A stretch of DNA of 64,000 nt, from contig USDJ01000002.1 in NCBI GenBank assembly GCA_900553395.1, positions 62,001 to 126,000 on the forward strand. Reading direction: 5' to 3'. Under the pieces are notes generated by a model that worked only from the letters and a program-made list of their open reading frames with translations, had not been told where the DNA came from and made no database searches. The position numbers and the translations under genes were made by a program. This document shows, one piece after another, positions 44,905-53,854 of the stretch (the first letter of the stretch is position 1; each line of letters opens with the position of its first letter). Origin of the DNA: an uncultured Mycoplasmatota bacterium. Its GTDB lineage: Bacteria; Bacillota_I; Bacilli_A; RF39; UBA660.

Positions 44905-45867
44905 TTATAAATTATTATCTTCTTTGTACTTTTTACATACTTCATCTAAATCTCTTATAACATCATCGGCTACATCAAGATTTGCTATTCTAGCACCTGA
45001 TGCAAAAATATGCCCACCACCATTATATTTCATTGCAACTTCATTAATTATAGGACCTCTAGATCTTATAGATACTCTAATATTATCATTTAACTTATCA
45101 TAAGCAAATATGGCCCAAGAATACATTCCTATAATGAATGGAAGTTCATTTATTACATTTGTAGCTGTAGAAACATCAGTTGACAATTCATCAAGTGTTT
45201 CTTGAGGCAATTTGATAAATCCAAATCCATTCTCAGTAATAGTCAAGTTATTAGTTATATAATTATTAACTTTGATATCATCAAAAGATTTAGAGTACAT
45301 ATTCTCATAAATTTTAGTAATATTTATATTAGAATTTTTAAGTAAATAAGATGCAATCTCAAATGTTTCTGACGAAGTATATGAGTGCAAAAATCTATTA
45401 GTATCACCGACTATTCCAATATATAATCTTTCACTAGCCAAGTCATTTAATTTTAGTTTTGTATTCATTATAAGTTCTACTACAAGCTGTGAAGCACTGC
45501 TTGAAGTATCATCTATTAATTCTATATCAGCAAATTTTTCTACAAATGGATGATGATCTATTTTTATTTTATACTTAAACTTTGAAGGATCAACACCATC
45601 AATTCTTTTAACATCAGGAGTATCTAATACAATTAAAAGAGAGTTTTCATACATATCTTCTGTAAACTTATCTAGTTGTCCTATATACTTATGTCTCATA
45701 GCAGGCATACCTACTGCATAAACTTCTTTTTTAGGAAATGTATTTTTAATAACTTCTTTTAATCCTAGTGTACTACCTAGTGCATCTGGATCAGCACCTA
45801 TATGACGTGCTAAAACGATTTTATTATATTTTTTTATTTGATTATAAATTTGTTTATAAATATTCAT
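44905..45867 (-). CDS. nrnA: DHH-family phosphoesterase NrnA (nanoRNase/pAp phosphatase)
   Basis: About 320 residues. DHH motif (KIDHHPFVEKFAD), metal ligands in HIGADPDALGS and LDTPD, and the DHHA1 motif GGGHIFASGA. It degrades very short RNAs and may hydrolyse pAp. The ATG at 45867 follows TAGG. An earlier GTG reading falls on a TATAAT that looks like the -10 promoter. Confidence 0.92.
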   Translation of the reverse strand: MNIYKQIYNQIKKYNKIVLARHIGADPDALGSTLGLKEVIKNTFPKKEVYAVGMPAMRHKYIGQLDKFTEDMYENSLLIVLDTPDVKRIDGVDPSKFKYKIKIDHHPFVEKFADIELIDDTSSSASQLVVELIMNTKLKLNDLASERLYIGIVGDTNRFLHSYTSSETFEIASYLLKNSNINITKIYENMYSKSFDDIKVNNYITNNLTITENGFGFIKLPQETLDELSTDVSTATNVINELPFIIGMYSWAIFAYDKLNDNIRVSIRSRGPIINEVAMKYNGGGHIFASGARIANLDVADDVIRDLDEVCKKYKEDNNL

Positions 45868-45934
45868 GAACATACCTACTTTTCTAAAAACATTATACAC
45901 TATTTTAAAAAAAGAGAAAATACCTAAATTATTT

Positions 45935-47122
45935 TTATTTGTTTAATTTAGAGGCTATATTAATTATATTAGAGCCATAGGTTTCTTTTAATTTATCTAA
46001 AACTTTATCCAGCTCATTACTATTTTCTACATTTTTAATATCTTCAAACAAAGACATTTGATGATTTAAAGAATTAGAAAATTTACTTATTGATACTCCA
46101 ACTAATCTAATTCCCTCTTCATTCCATAGTTCACTCACAAGTTCTTTTGCTACTCTAAAAATTTCAGCAGTATTACTCGTAGGATTTTTTAATTTTCTTT
46201 GATGCGAATATGACTTAAAATATTTGTCTTTTAACATTACGCTCACTAAAGATGCATACTTGTTTTTTTTTCTTAAACTTATACTCACTTTTTCTACTAA
46301 AGGATATAAAAACTTATTTATTTCATCTAAAGAATTTAAATTATAACTAGTAGTAGTAGAATTACTTATACATTCAACTTCTGAAGTATGAATAATAATT
46401 ACACTATCATCAATTCCTTTAGCACTTCTTATTAACCTACTTGCCTGATTTTTAAAGTATTTATATAAAAAGTTTTCATCACTATTGGCTAAATCACCTA
46501 TAGTATTAATATTTAATTCTCTTAATTTTTTACTAGTACTTTTTCCTACTCCATATAATTCTTCTATGGCAAGAGGATACATTTTAGATTCTACTTCATT
46601 TTTAAATAATGTATGTACCCTATCTGGCTTTAAAAAATCAGATGCCATTTTAGCGCATAATTTATTATTTGCTATACCTATATTTACAGTAAACCCTAGT
46701 GTCTTTTTAATTTCATTTTTTAATTTATAAGCAAATTTAATAGGATCCCCATATAAATTTCTAACCTTAGTATAGTCCATAAAACATTCATCAATACTTA
46801 GCTTTTCTATATCTGGAGTGTAGTTTTTCACAAGATTAAAGAAAGCATCAGACATTTTTCTATAAAGTTCATAATTAGGTGGGTATACTTTTAAATCCTT
46901 ACATTTTCTTTTGGCATCTTTAATTGTTTCAGCAGTTCTCACTCCTCTTTTTTTAGCAACAATGCTCTTGGCAAGTACGATACCGTGTCTATTAGACTCA
47001 TCCCCACCTATTATTGATTCTATATTTCTGATATCGATACCATATCCAGATCGTATTAAATCCACAGCGGTCCAAGATAAAAAAGCATTATTTACATCTA
47101 TATGCATAAATATCTTATCCAT
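45935..47122 (-). CDS. dinB: Y-family DNA polymerase IV (DinB)
   Basis: 395 residues. N-terminal HIDVNNAFLSW, palm acidic pair in LSIDECFMDYT, helix-hairpin-helix (YGVGKSTSKKLRELNI) and little-finger domain. The first motif has Asn where many DinB proteins have Asp/Cys-Phe, but that is usual in the clostridial subfamily. It ends in a possible clamp-binding stretch (HQMSLFEDI). Carries out translesion synthesis. It has its own strong promoter. Confidence 0.94.
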   Translation of the reverse strand: MDKIFMHIDVNNAFLSWTAVDLIRSGYGIDIRNIESIIGGDESNRHGIVLAKSIVAKKRGVRTAETIKDAKRKCKDLKVYPPNYELYRKMSDAFFNLVKNYTPDIEKLSIDECFMDYTKVRNLYGDPIKFAYKLKNEIKKTLGFTVNIGIANNKLCAKMASDFLKPDRVHTLFKNEVESKMYPLAIEELYGVGKSTSKKLRELNINTIGDLANSDENFLYKYFKNQASRLIRSAKGIDDSVIIIHTSEVECISNSTTTSYNLNSLDEINKFLYPLVEKVSISLRKKNKYASLVSVMLKDKYFKSYSHQRKLKNPTSNTAEIFRVAKELVSELWNEEGIRLVGVSISKFSNSLNHQMSLFEDIKNVENSNELDKVLDKLKETYGSNIINIASKLNK

Positions 47123-47137
47123 ATTATCACCATATTA

Positions 47138-47166
47138 ATTATACGAAATATTTTTTTAACAGTCAA
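47138..47166 (-). promoter_or_regulatory. Promoter of dinB
   Basis: TTGACT, 17-base spacer, TATAAT, immediately after the T-tract of the preceding terminator. Confidence 0.88.
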
Positions 47167-47193
47167 CAAAAAATACGAACATTAATTCGTATC
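47166..47193 (-). terminator. Terminator after the 169-residue unknown gene
   Basis: ATACGAA pairs with TTCGTAT around a six-base loop, followed by six Ts. Confidence 0.85.
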
Positions 47194-47691
47194 TTTATTT
47201 TTATCATTTAAGCTTCCTAATTGTTTTTGATAAGGAGGTTCATCTTCTAATAGTCTTAATTGATCCATTAAACTTATTCTCATGCTTTCTAAAGTAACAA
47301 TTCTATTTGTAACGATAGCTAAACGTTCCTCTAATTCAACTTTTGAAGTTCCACTAAAGTCAATAGTATCAGTAAATTTAATATTAAATTTCTTCATAAT
47401 AACTTCGCATAGTCCTTGAAAATTGCTTCTATGTACAAAACCTGTATCGTTAAACCAATCGTTTAATGAAAATTTTATAATTGAATTATTTTCACCATCA
47501 AATACCTTAAAAGGTCTACGTCTTACATCTATCAAATTACCATAGAGATAAATTCTAAATTCTGTAAAAAGATTACCTTGCATATCTCTATCAACTACTT
47601 TATGTGCTAATAAATTCTGATTTATTTCATCATATAATTTTTGCTGCTTTAAATATAGTATTAATCTCTCCTCTAAATCCATTTTTTTCAT
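47182..47691 (-). CDS. Protein of unknown function, 169 residues
   Basis: No family recognised. Soluble, acidic/basic mixed, with an N-terminal helix (LEERLILYLKQQKLYDEINQ), a likely beta segment (FTEFRIYLYGNLIDVRRRP) and a C-terminal coiled coil (ELEERLAIVTNRIVTLESMR). It starts after AAGGGGG. It is a single-gene unit with its own near-perfect promoter and strong terminator, so it is probably well expressed. Confidence 0.75.
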   Translation of the reverse strand: MKKMDLEERLILYLKQQKLYDEINQNLLAHKVVDRDMQGNLFTEFRIYLYGNLIDVRRRPFKVFDGENNSIIKFSLNDWFNDTGFVHRSNFQGLCEVIMKKFNIKFTDTIDFSGTSKVELEERLAIVTNRIVTLESMRISLMDQLRLLEDEPPYQKQLGSLNDKNKDTN

Positions 47692-47717
47692 TATATATCC
47701 CCCTTTAATGCAAAGCT

Positions 47718-47745
47718 ATTATATCAGATTTATTCTTTTTGTCAA
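47718..47745 (-). promoter_or_regulatory. Promoter of the 169-residue unknown gene
   Basis: Consensus TTGACA, 16-base spacer, TATAAT with extended TGA, the best match seen in the window. Confidence 0.92.
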
Positions 47746-47821
47746 ATTACAATCTAAACAAAGACCTTTAAAGAGTTAAATGCAAATTCTATTTAACTAA
47801 CCCACAATTTAAACGACATAC

Positions 47822-47851
47822 AAAAAGCGTAATAAACTATTTATCACGCTC
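47822..47851 (-). terminator. Terminator after the second prepilin-LRR gene
   Basis: AGCGTGATAAA pairs with TTTATTACGCT (one mismatch) around a three-base loop, then TTTTTG. It stands about 75 bases after the stop codon. Confidence 0.75.
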
Positions 47852-47926
47852 CATACAATTTAAAGTTTAAAACTTATCTTTAGGTAATAATCATATTATA
47901 TTTATAATAATAAATTATAATCTTTC

Positions 47927-49351
47927 TTATGATTCAAATGTTATATTTGAATCACTATAACCTGTTGCCCATCCAAATACTCTCTTACCAAAGCTCGTAA
48001 AATCTGATGTAGATGTTTTACCTTTTACTACTACACTTGTTAATTTATTATTACCAAATGCCATAGTTCCTATCGATGTCACACTACTTGGTATTTCTAC
48101 CTTAGTTAACTGATTATAGTTAAATGCAGTATTACCTATAGTTGTTAAATTAGTAGAAATTTTAATGCTTGTCAATGCATTACCACTAAATGCTGAGCCT
48201 CCTATTGTTGTTACACTATCTGGAATCTCAATGCTTGTTAATTGGTTAGTTTGAAAAGCACCTGTCCCTATAGTTGTTACTCCTTCTGGTATTTTGACAC
48301 TTACTAGTTTACTAGTAGAGTTACTAGTAGAGAATGCATAATCACTTATAATTTTTACATTATTAGGTATTACAACATTTTCCTTTTTCTTACCGCCATA
48401 ACTAACAAGTTCAGTGTTATCTATGCTGCCATCACTATTTCTCTTATATATAAATGCTTCCTCATCTGACAATTGATTATCACTAAATGCTCCTCCGTCA
48501 ATAGATGTTACACTCGTTGGAATTTTTAAAGTCTCTAATTTATTACTTCTAAATGCTAGTGGTCCTATACTAGTAACACTTGATGGAATCTCAATACTTG
48601 TTAATTGATTATTATTAAATGCGCTAAATTCAATTGACGTAACACCATTTGGTATCTCGACACTAGTCAATTGATTTTGAGCAAAATTTGTTTTACCTAT
48701 AACTTTAAGATTGCTTGGTATTTCTATACTTGTTAATTTATTATTAAAAAATGCTAGTTCACCAATAAATGAAACACTATCAGGGATTTTTACACTTTCT
48801 AATCCCTTAGACATAAATGCACCTTTTCCTATACTAACTACAGTTTTACCATTAATAGTATTTGGAATTACTACATCTAATACTTCGTTTTCAGCACCTT
48901 TACCACAATTATATTTTGTTACTTCTATTCCACTTTCTACAGCTTTTGTTTCAAAGCAAGATTCTGCTGTTGGAACAAGTTTTAAGTTTTCCTTACTACC
49001 TAACGTAAAATTATATCCAATAATCTTTCCCTTTTCAAATGTAATTGTTCCACTAGTTGGCTTAGTATTTTCTACTTGAACCTCTAATAATGTATCTCCA
49101 TCGCATTTTAAATTGCCATCACTTTGTATTTCACAAGTACTTGGACTAAACTTTTCAGTTAAATTTTTACGAGCTACTGCTTGCTCTACTGCATCTAAAT
49201 AAAGTTCTGAACTTCTTTCATCTGCACTTTCTTTAGAATTACCAATCATATTTATTACAATTGGTGTAGCAATTAAAGCGATTATTGCTAGTATTACTAT
49301 TACTGCTAAAAGCTCTATTAATGTAAATCCTTTATTTTTTACATTTTTCAT
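47927..49351 (-). CDS. Second prepilin-signal protein with BspA-type leucine-rich repeats
   Basis: 474 residues. Starts MKNVKNKGFTLIELLAVIVI with the cleavage Gly at residue 8. It has a shorter linker than the 37-kb paralogue, then about eleven 22-residue repeats (such as IPSSVTSIGTMAFGNNKLTS), an internal spacer AFIYKRNSDGSIDN in the same place, and the tail FGWATGYSDSNITFES. It lacks the calcium-loop domain of the paralogue. It has its own promoter and GAGAGAGG ribosome-binding site. Confidence 0.85.
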   Translation of the reverse strand: MKNVKNKGFTLIELLAVIVILAIIALIATPIVINMIGNSKESADERSSELYLDAVEQAVARKNLTEKFSPSTCEIQSDGNLKCDGDTLLEVQVENTKPTSGTITFEKGKIIGYNFTLGSKENLKLVPTAESCFETKAVESGIEVTKYNCGKGAENEVLDVVIPNTINGKTVVSIGKGAFMSKGLESVKIPDSVSFIGELAFFNNKLTSIEIPSNLKVIGKTNFAQNQLTSVEIPNGVTSIEFSAFNNNQLTSIEIPSSVTSIGPLAFRSNKLETLKIPTSVTSIDGGAFSDNQLSDEEAFIYKRNSDGSIDNTELVSYGGKKKENVVIPNNVKIISDYAFSTSNSTSKLVSVKIPEGVTTIGTGAFQTNQLTSIEIPDSVTTIGGSAFSGNALTSIKISTNLTTIGNTAFNYNQLTKVEIPSSVTSIGTMAFGNNKLTSVVVKGKTSTSDFTSFGKRVFGWATGYSDSNITFES

Positions 49352-49382
49352 ATATTTCCTCTCTCTCTATTTTGCATATTAT

Positions 49383-49411
49383 ATTTTATACTTTTTCACA
49401 TTATTAGTCAA
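49383..49411 (-). promoter_or_regulatory. Promoter of the second prepilin-LRR gene
   Basis: TTGACT, 17-base spacer, TAAAAT. Confidence 0.75.
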
Positions 49412-49434
49412 GCTGTAAAAATAATTATACAAAT

Positions 49435-49463
49435 TAAAACTATTAGAAAACTAATAGTTTTTG
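49435..49463 (-). terminator. Terminator after the ZIP transporter gene
   Basis: AAAACTATTAG pairs with CTAATAGTTTT around a four-base loop, followed by an A/T tail. Confidence 0.7.
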
Positions 49464-49472
49464 AAATTAATA

Positions 49473-50252
49473 TCAATGTCCTAATAATACGCTAATTATT
49501 AATAGAATTAAGCCTATAAATATTCCTATGCGAACATTTTTTTTGTTTTTCATATGATAAATTTGATGAAGTAATTCAAACAAGGATATATATATAAGCA
49601 TACCTAACGTAAATCCTAATAATATGCCTTCTACTAAGTTGTTAACTCCACCTAGTATAAACATTATAAATCCGCCTATAAAAGTAGAAATAGAAACTAT
49701 TAAACTTATATTTAATGTCTTCTTCTTTGAGTAATTAGAGCTATATAAAGTTGAAGATATAACAAGTCCCATTGGGATATTGTGAAGCCCTATTCCTATA
49801 CATAATAAAAGTCCAGATGTAATGCTAGTCTTAGAAATTAAATAAAGACTCATTCCCTCTATCAAATTATGTAAAATAACTGCCATAGCTGAAATTATCC
49901 CTATATGAAACAAATGATCATTATGACATTTTTCATTTCTATGTTTATGATTATGATGTACTTCGTGCTCATGACATGGGACAAACATATCTAGCATTTT
50001 TAATACGACAATACCTATAAGAGATAAAACAATTATAGATAATATAGCTCTAATGTTACCTAATTCTCCATTAAGTATTTCAAATGCTTCTGGTGTAATT
50101 TCAAAAATAATAAGTCCTATTATCACTCCAAATGCTACACAAATACTAAAATCAGTAAATTTTTTATTATTTTTAAAGTATGTACCTATAACACTTCCTA
50201 TAAAAATAAAAAGCCCTACTAAAAGTGTTAAAATAAGTGCTAAAAAATTCAT
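49473..50252 (-). CDS. ZIP-family divalent metal transporter (GufA-like)
   Basis: 259 residues, about eight membrane spans. Metal-path motifs are HNLIEGMSLYL and HNIPMGLVIS, and a His-rich cytoplasmic loop is CHEHEVHHNHKHRNEKCHND. It probably imports zinc or another divalent ion. It lies eight bases after the P-type ATPase gene in the same direction, so the two may form one metal/ion transport unit. Confidence 0.92.
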   Translation of the reverse strand: MNFLALILTLLVGLFIFIGSVIGTYFKNNKKFTDFSICVAFGVIIGLIIFEITPEAFEILNGELGNIRAILSIIVLSLIGIVVLKMLDMFVPCHEHEVHHNHKHRNEKCHNDHLFHIGIISAMAVILHNLIEGMSLYLISKTSITSGLLLCIGIGLHNIPMGLVISSTLYSSNYSKKKTLNISLIVSISTFIGGFIMFILGGVNNLVEGILLGFTLGMLIYISLFELLHQIYHMKNKKNVRIGIFIGLILLIISVLLGH

Positions 50253-50260
50253 AACTCCTC

Positions 50261-52546
50261 CTATTTTGTTAACTTATAACTATATTTAAATATTTTTTCT
50301 TCACATATATTAGATATAAAATCGAAAAGGCCTATATCTAATATAAATACTAAAGCTACATATACTACTAGTATTGGTTCTAATAAAACTAGTTCAAAAA
50401 CTTTAGGTATACCTATAATACAACTTAAAAATATAATAATCAAGCTAATAAATAAACAAATTCTTAGTTTATTAAACTTTGTGCATATTCTAAACAATAA
50501 TATAAATCCAGTCATTGCTACTAATATTACTGCCATAGTTGATATTTTATCACTATTAATATTAAATATAGCTGCTGTTAACATAACAGATAGTACATTT
50601 ATTACAATAGTGATTCCTCCTGGAATGGATTTTTTTAATACGTTCAAGAAAAAATTGCCTTTTATTATATCTCTATTAGGCTCAAGCGCTAAAATGAACG
50701 CAGGTACACCTATTGTTATAGAACTTACTAAACTTAAATGAATTGGCTCGAATGGATAATTCATTGGAACGAATAAAAATATTATAGCTAGTAATGTAGC
50801 ATATATAGTTTTTGTTAAAAATAATGATGCCGATCTTTCTACATTATTAATAGTTCTTCTTCCCTCTTCAACTATTTTAGGTATTGCATCAAAATTAGAG
50901 TCTAATAGCACAATTTCAGATACGTTTCTAGCTGCATCACTTCCACTAGCCATTGCTATACTACAATCTGACTCTTTTAGTGCTAAAACATCATTTACTC
51001 CATCGCCTGTCATAGCAACCGTATGTCCATTTTCTTTTAATGATTTAATTAGTACTTTTTTTTGTGATGGACTTACTCTACAAAATATGTTATATTTTTC
51101 TACTATTTGATTATTCATATTAGTATTATTTAAGGACATATCTATACAATTTATTTTATCAAATCCAAGACGTTTAGCTATTCTTGTTATAACTTTCTCA
51201 CTATCTCCACTTATAATTTTTATATCTACTCCATATTTTCTAAAATAATTTAAAGTAGAGCTTGCCTTATATCTTATTTTATCCCTAAGTAATATAAGTG
51301 CTATATTATCTTTTTCATTCTTTAATAATACTAATCTATAATCTGAATACTTATCTATAAGTTTTTTTATATCTTCACTTTTGTCTAAAATATCTGGAGC
51401 ACCCAAAATATATTTCCCCTCTTTAAAAGTAACACTTGAGTATTTCTTTTCTGAAGAGAAATGTTCCTTATCTATGCAAGTAAAGTTCACTCTTTTATTA
51501 AATTTTTTAGATATAGCATCCATAGTTGCGTTATCTTCTAATAATTCTCTAGATATTGCAGAAAGTATTTTTTCATAGTCATATTTTTTATTTAAAGATA
51601 TGACATCCTCTACTTCCATAACTCCCTCAGTAAGTGTCCCTGTTTTATCAAGACATATAGTATCTACTCTAGCTAGAGTTTCTATGCAATAAAGTTGTTG
51701 AACTAAAACATTTTTTTTAGATAATCTAATAACACTTACAGCTAGTACTGTACTAGTTAAAAGTATTAATCCTTCTGGAATCATCCCTATAATTGCAGCT
51801 ACAGTATTTATTATGGATGAAGATAATTCCTGATTTAAACTATACTGCTTTAAAAATAATAAAATGCCCAAAGGTACTACAATTATAGATATAGTTTTTA
51901 TAATTTTTTTTAGTGTACGCATAACTTCTGAGTTAACACTTTTTATGTATTTTGCCTCCAGACTTATTTTAGAGGCATAATTTTCTTTTCCTACCTTTTC
52001 TACTTTACAAGTAGCTTTTCCACTTACTATAAAACTTCCCGAGTATAAATACTCTCCACTTCTTTTGGTAATTGAGTTTTCTTCACCACTTAAAAGTGAT
52101 TCGTTAACTTCAACTATTCCATCTAATATAACCGAATCTGCTATTACTTGATTTCCCCTTTTATATACTACTATATCATCAAGAACTACTTTATCTATTG
52201 GAACACTTTTACTCAATCCATTTCTTATTACATTTGCATTACTACTAGATATAATAGATAATTTATCTATTGCTTTTTTGGATCTTATTTCTTGAATAAT
52301 ACTTATTAAAGTATTACAAGTAGCTACACCTAAAAATAGTAAATTTTTATATGACTTAACTGATAATATTAAAATACCCAAACATAAATTCAAAATATTA
52401 AACAAAGTAAAAACGTTATAAAATATTATTTGACCAATAGATTTTGTTTTAACTTCACTATTATAGTTTACATATCCATTTTTTATTCTATTTTCTACCT
52501 GCGTATCATTTAAACCTTCATCAAGTTTAGGATTGTATCTTATCAT
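50261..52546 (-). CDS. P-type cation-transporting ATPase (CtpE-like)
   Basis: 761 residues. Phosphorylation site CLDKTGTLTEG, hinge MTGDGVNDVLALKESDC, actuator LSGEEN, and TM4 motif GMIPEGLILL typical of the CtpE-type branch. About ten spans. Calcium is the likely ion by analogy with mycobacterial CtpE, but this is inference. ATG at 52546 follows GAGAGTG. An earlier in-frame start is rejected. Confidence 0.9.
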   Translation of the reverse strand: MIRYNPKLDEGLNDTQVENRIKNGYVNYNSEVKTKSIGQIIFYNVFTLFNILNLCLGILILSVKSYKNLLFLGVATCNTLISIIQEIRSKKAIDKLSIISSSNANVIRNGLSKSVPIDKVVLDDIVVYKRGNQVIADSVILDGIVEVNESLLSGEENSITKRSGEYLYSGSFIVSGKATCKVEKVGKENYASKISLEAKYIKSVNSEVMRTLKKIIKTISIIVVPLGILLFLKQYSLNQELSSSIINTVAAIIGMIPEGLILLTSTVLAVSVIRLSKKNVLVQQLYCIETLARVDTICLDKTGTLTEGVMEVEDVISLNKKYDYEKILSAISRELLEDNATMDAISKKFNKRVNFTCIDKEHFSSEKKYSSVTFKEGKYILGAPDILDKSEDIKKLIDKYSDYRLVLLKNEKDNIALILLRDKIRYKASSTLNYFRKYGVDIKIISGDSEKVITRIAKRLGFDKINCIDMSLNNTNMNNQIVEKYNIFCRVSPSQKKVLIKSLKENGHTVAMTGDGVNDVLALKESDCSIAMASGSDAARNVSEIVLLDSNFDAIPKIVEEGRRTINNVERSASLFLTKTIYATLLAIIFLFVPMNYPFEPIHLSLVSSITIGVPAFILALEPNRDIIKGNFFLNVLKKSIPGGITIVINVLSVMLTAAIFNINSDKISTMAVILVAMTGFILLFRICTKFNKLRICLFISLIIIFLSCIIGIPKVFELVLLEPILVVYVALVFILDIGLFDFISNICEEKIFKYSYKLTK

Positions 52547-52593
52547 TTTATCACTCTCTATTAAATTATAACATTTATATCTCAAATTGCAAA

Positions 52594-52615
52594 TAAAAAA
52601 GGGAACAACTCCCTA
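52594..52615 (-). terminator. Terminator after the lipoprotein gene
   Basis: AGGGA pairs with TCCCT around a five-base loop, followed by six Ts. Confidence 0.75.
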
Positions 52616-52621
52616 TTTATT

Positions 52622-53110
52622 CTATTTACAAACAGCTCCCATTGATTCATATATACTAATAAGTCCACTAGCTAGCATTTCATTATTTGAATTTACATAA
52701 CTTTTCATAGCAGTATTATCAGAAACATAAGCTTTTACATCCATCTTTGTATAATCGATAGTTACTTGCGAATAAACTTTTCCATCTTTTTTCTCTATAT
52801 TAATATCATAACCTCCATATGTTTCATTCACTGATTCATATGTAGAATTTAAAGTTTCTAAGAAATAATCTAAAACTGATTCATCATCCGATTCAATTTC
52901 TTCTTTAGAAACCACTTTCTTAACTATACTACCACTTTTATAAATATTATATTCAGAACTTATTTTATATCCATCTTTTGTATTATTTGATGTAAACTTA
53001 CAAGTTACTTTATCATCTTCTTTTTTTACTCCTTGACTAGTTTTACTTACACTCTCACATCCAAAAGTAAATAAAAGTGTAACTATCATTAAAACAAAAT
53101 ATTTTTTCAT
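52622..53110 (-). CDS. Putative lipoprotein (DUF1307-like)
   Basis: 162 residues. Signal peptide with lipobox LLFTFGC, so a lipid-anchored extracytoplasmic protein. The remainder is beta-rich (KVTCKFTSNNTKDGYKISSE; YDINIEKKDGKVYSQVTIDY) and resembles YehR/DUF1307 lipoproteins. It follows pflA by 24 bases, with no evident functional link. Interestingly FTSNNTKDGY recalls a TSNNSKDGY segment of the 43.8-kb pilin-like protein. Confidence 0.75.
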   Translation of the reverse strand: MKKYFVLMIVTLLFTFGCESVSKTSQGVKKEDDKVTCKFTSNNTKDGYKISSEYNIYKSGSIVKKVVSKEEIESDDESVLDYFLETLNSTYESVNETYGGYDINIEKKDGKVYSQVTIDYTKMDVKAYVSDNTAMKSYVNSNNEMLASGLISIYESMGAVCK

Positions 53111-53134
53111 ATCATTATACTCCTTACAATAATT

Positions 53135-53854
53135 TTAGTTTTTTAACATAGATTCAAGCCTTTTACATACGTCTTTATCCATAGGCTCTATATCCGCTAA
53201 TTTATACTTTATATTTAATTTTTTATATTTTTCTACTCCCATAGTATGATATGGCAATAGTTGTACCTTTTCAACGTTATCAAACATTTTTATATATTCT
53301 TTTAAATTTAATACATATTCCTCACTATCATTTATAGTAGGTATAATTACTTGTCTTAGCCATAATTTAGGTTTACTTATTTTTAGTCTTTCACAAAAAT
53401 AAGTAAATTCGTCCATACTTTTTCCAGTAATTTTTTTATAGTTTTTAGAATCGATGGCCTTTATATCTAACATTACTAAATCTATATATTTTAATATTTC
53501 ATCTAAAACATCTTTATTATAACCTGTTCCAGATGTATCAAGACAAGTGTGTATGCCTGCTTTTTTACACAATTTTATAGTTTCTAATAAAAATTCAGAT
53601 TGAAATAGAGGCTCTCCACCCGAAAATGTTACACCTCCACCTGATTCTATATAAGGTCTATATTTTCTTACTAAGTCAACAATTTCCTTAGATGTAACTT
53701 TATTATTAGACTCTTTAAACCAAGTATCAGGATTATGGCAAAATATGCATCTTAAAGGACAACCCTGCATAAATATGACAATCCTTATTCCAGGGCCATC
53801 CACAAGTCCCATAGTTTCTACAGAATGTATAAAACCTTCTTTAAATTCTTTCAT
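53135..53854 (-). CDS. pflA: Pyruvate formate-lyase activating enzyme
   Basis: 239 residues, radical SAM. Cluster motif CPLRCIFCHNPDTW and VDGPGIRIVIFMQGC; GGGVTFSGGEP binds SAM. It installs the glycyl radical in PflB. It overlaps pflB by 14 bases. Confidence 0.96.
   Translation of the reverse strand: MKEFKEGFIHSVETMGLVDGPGIRIVIFMQGCPLRCIFCHNPDTWFKESNNKVTSKEIVDLVRKYRPYIESGGGVTFSGGEPLFQSEFLLETIKLCKKAGIHTCLDTSGTGYNKDVLDEILKYIDLVMLDIKAIDSKNYKKITGKSMDEFTYFCERLKISKPKLWLRQVIIPTINDSEEYVLNLKEYIKMFDNVEKVQLLPYHTMGVEKYKKLNIKYKLADIEPMDKDVCKRLESMLKN

Noticed and set aside
36977..49351. Regular 66-bp repeats that could be mistaken for a CRISPR or satellite array
   Set aside because: They are in-frame, degenerate at DNA level, and encode 22-residue leucine-rich repeats. 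No unique spacers between identical direct repeats.
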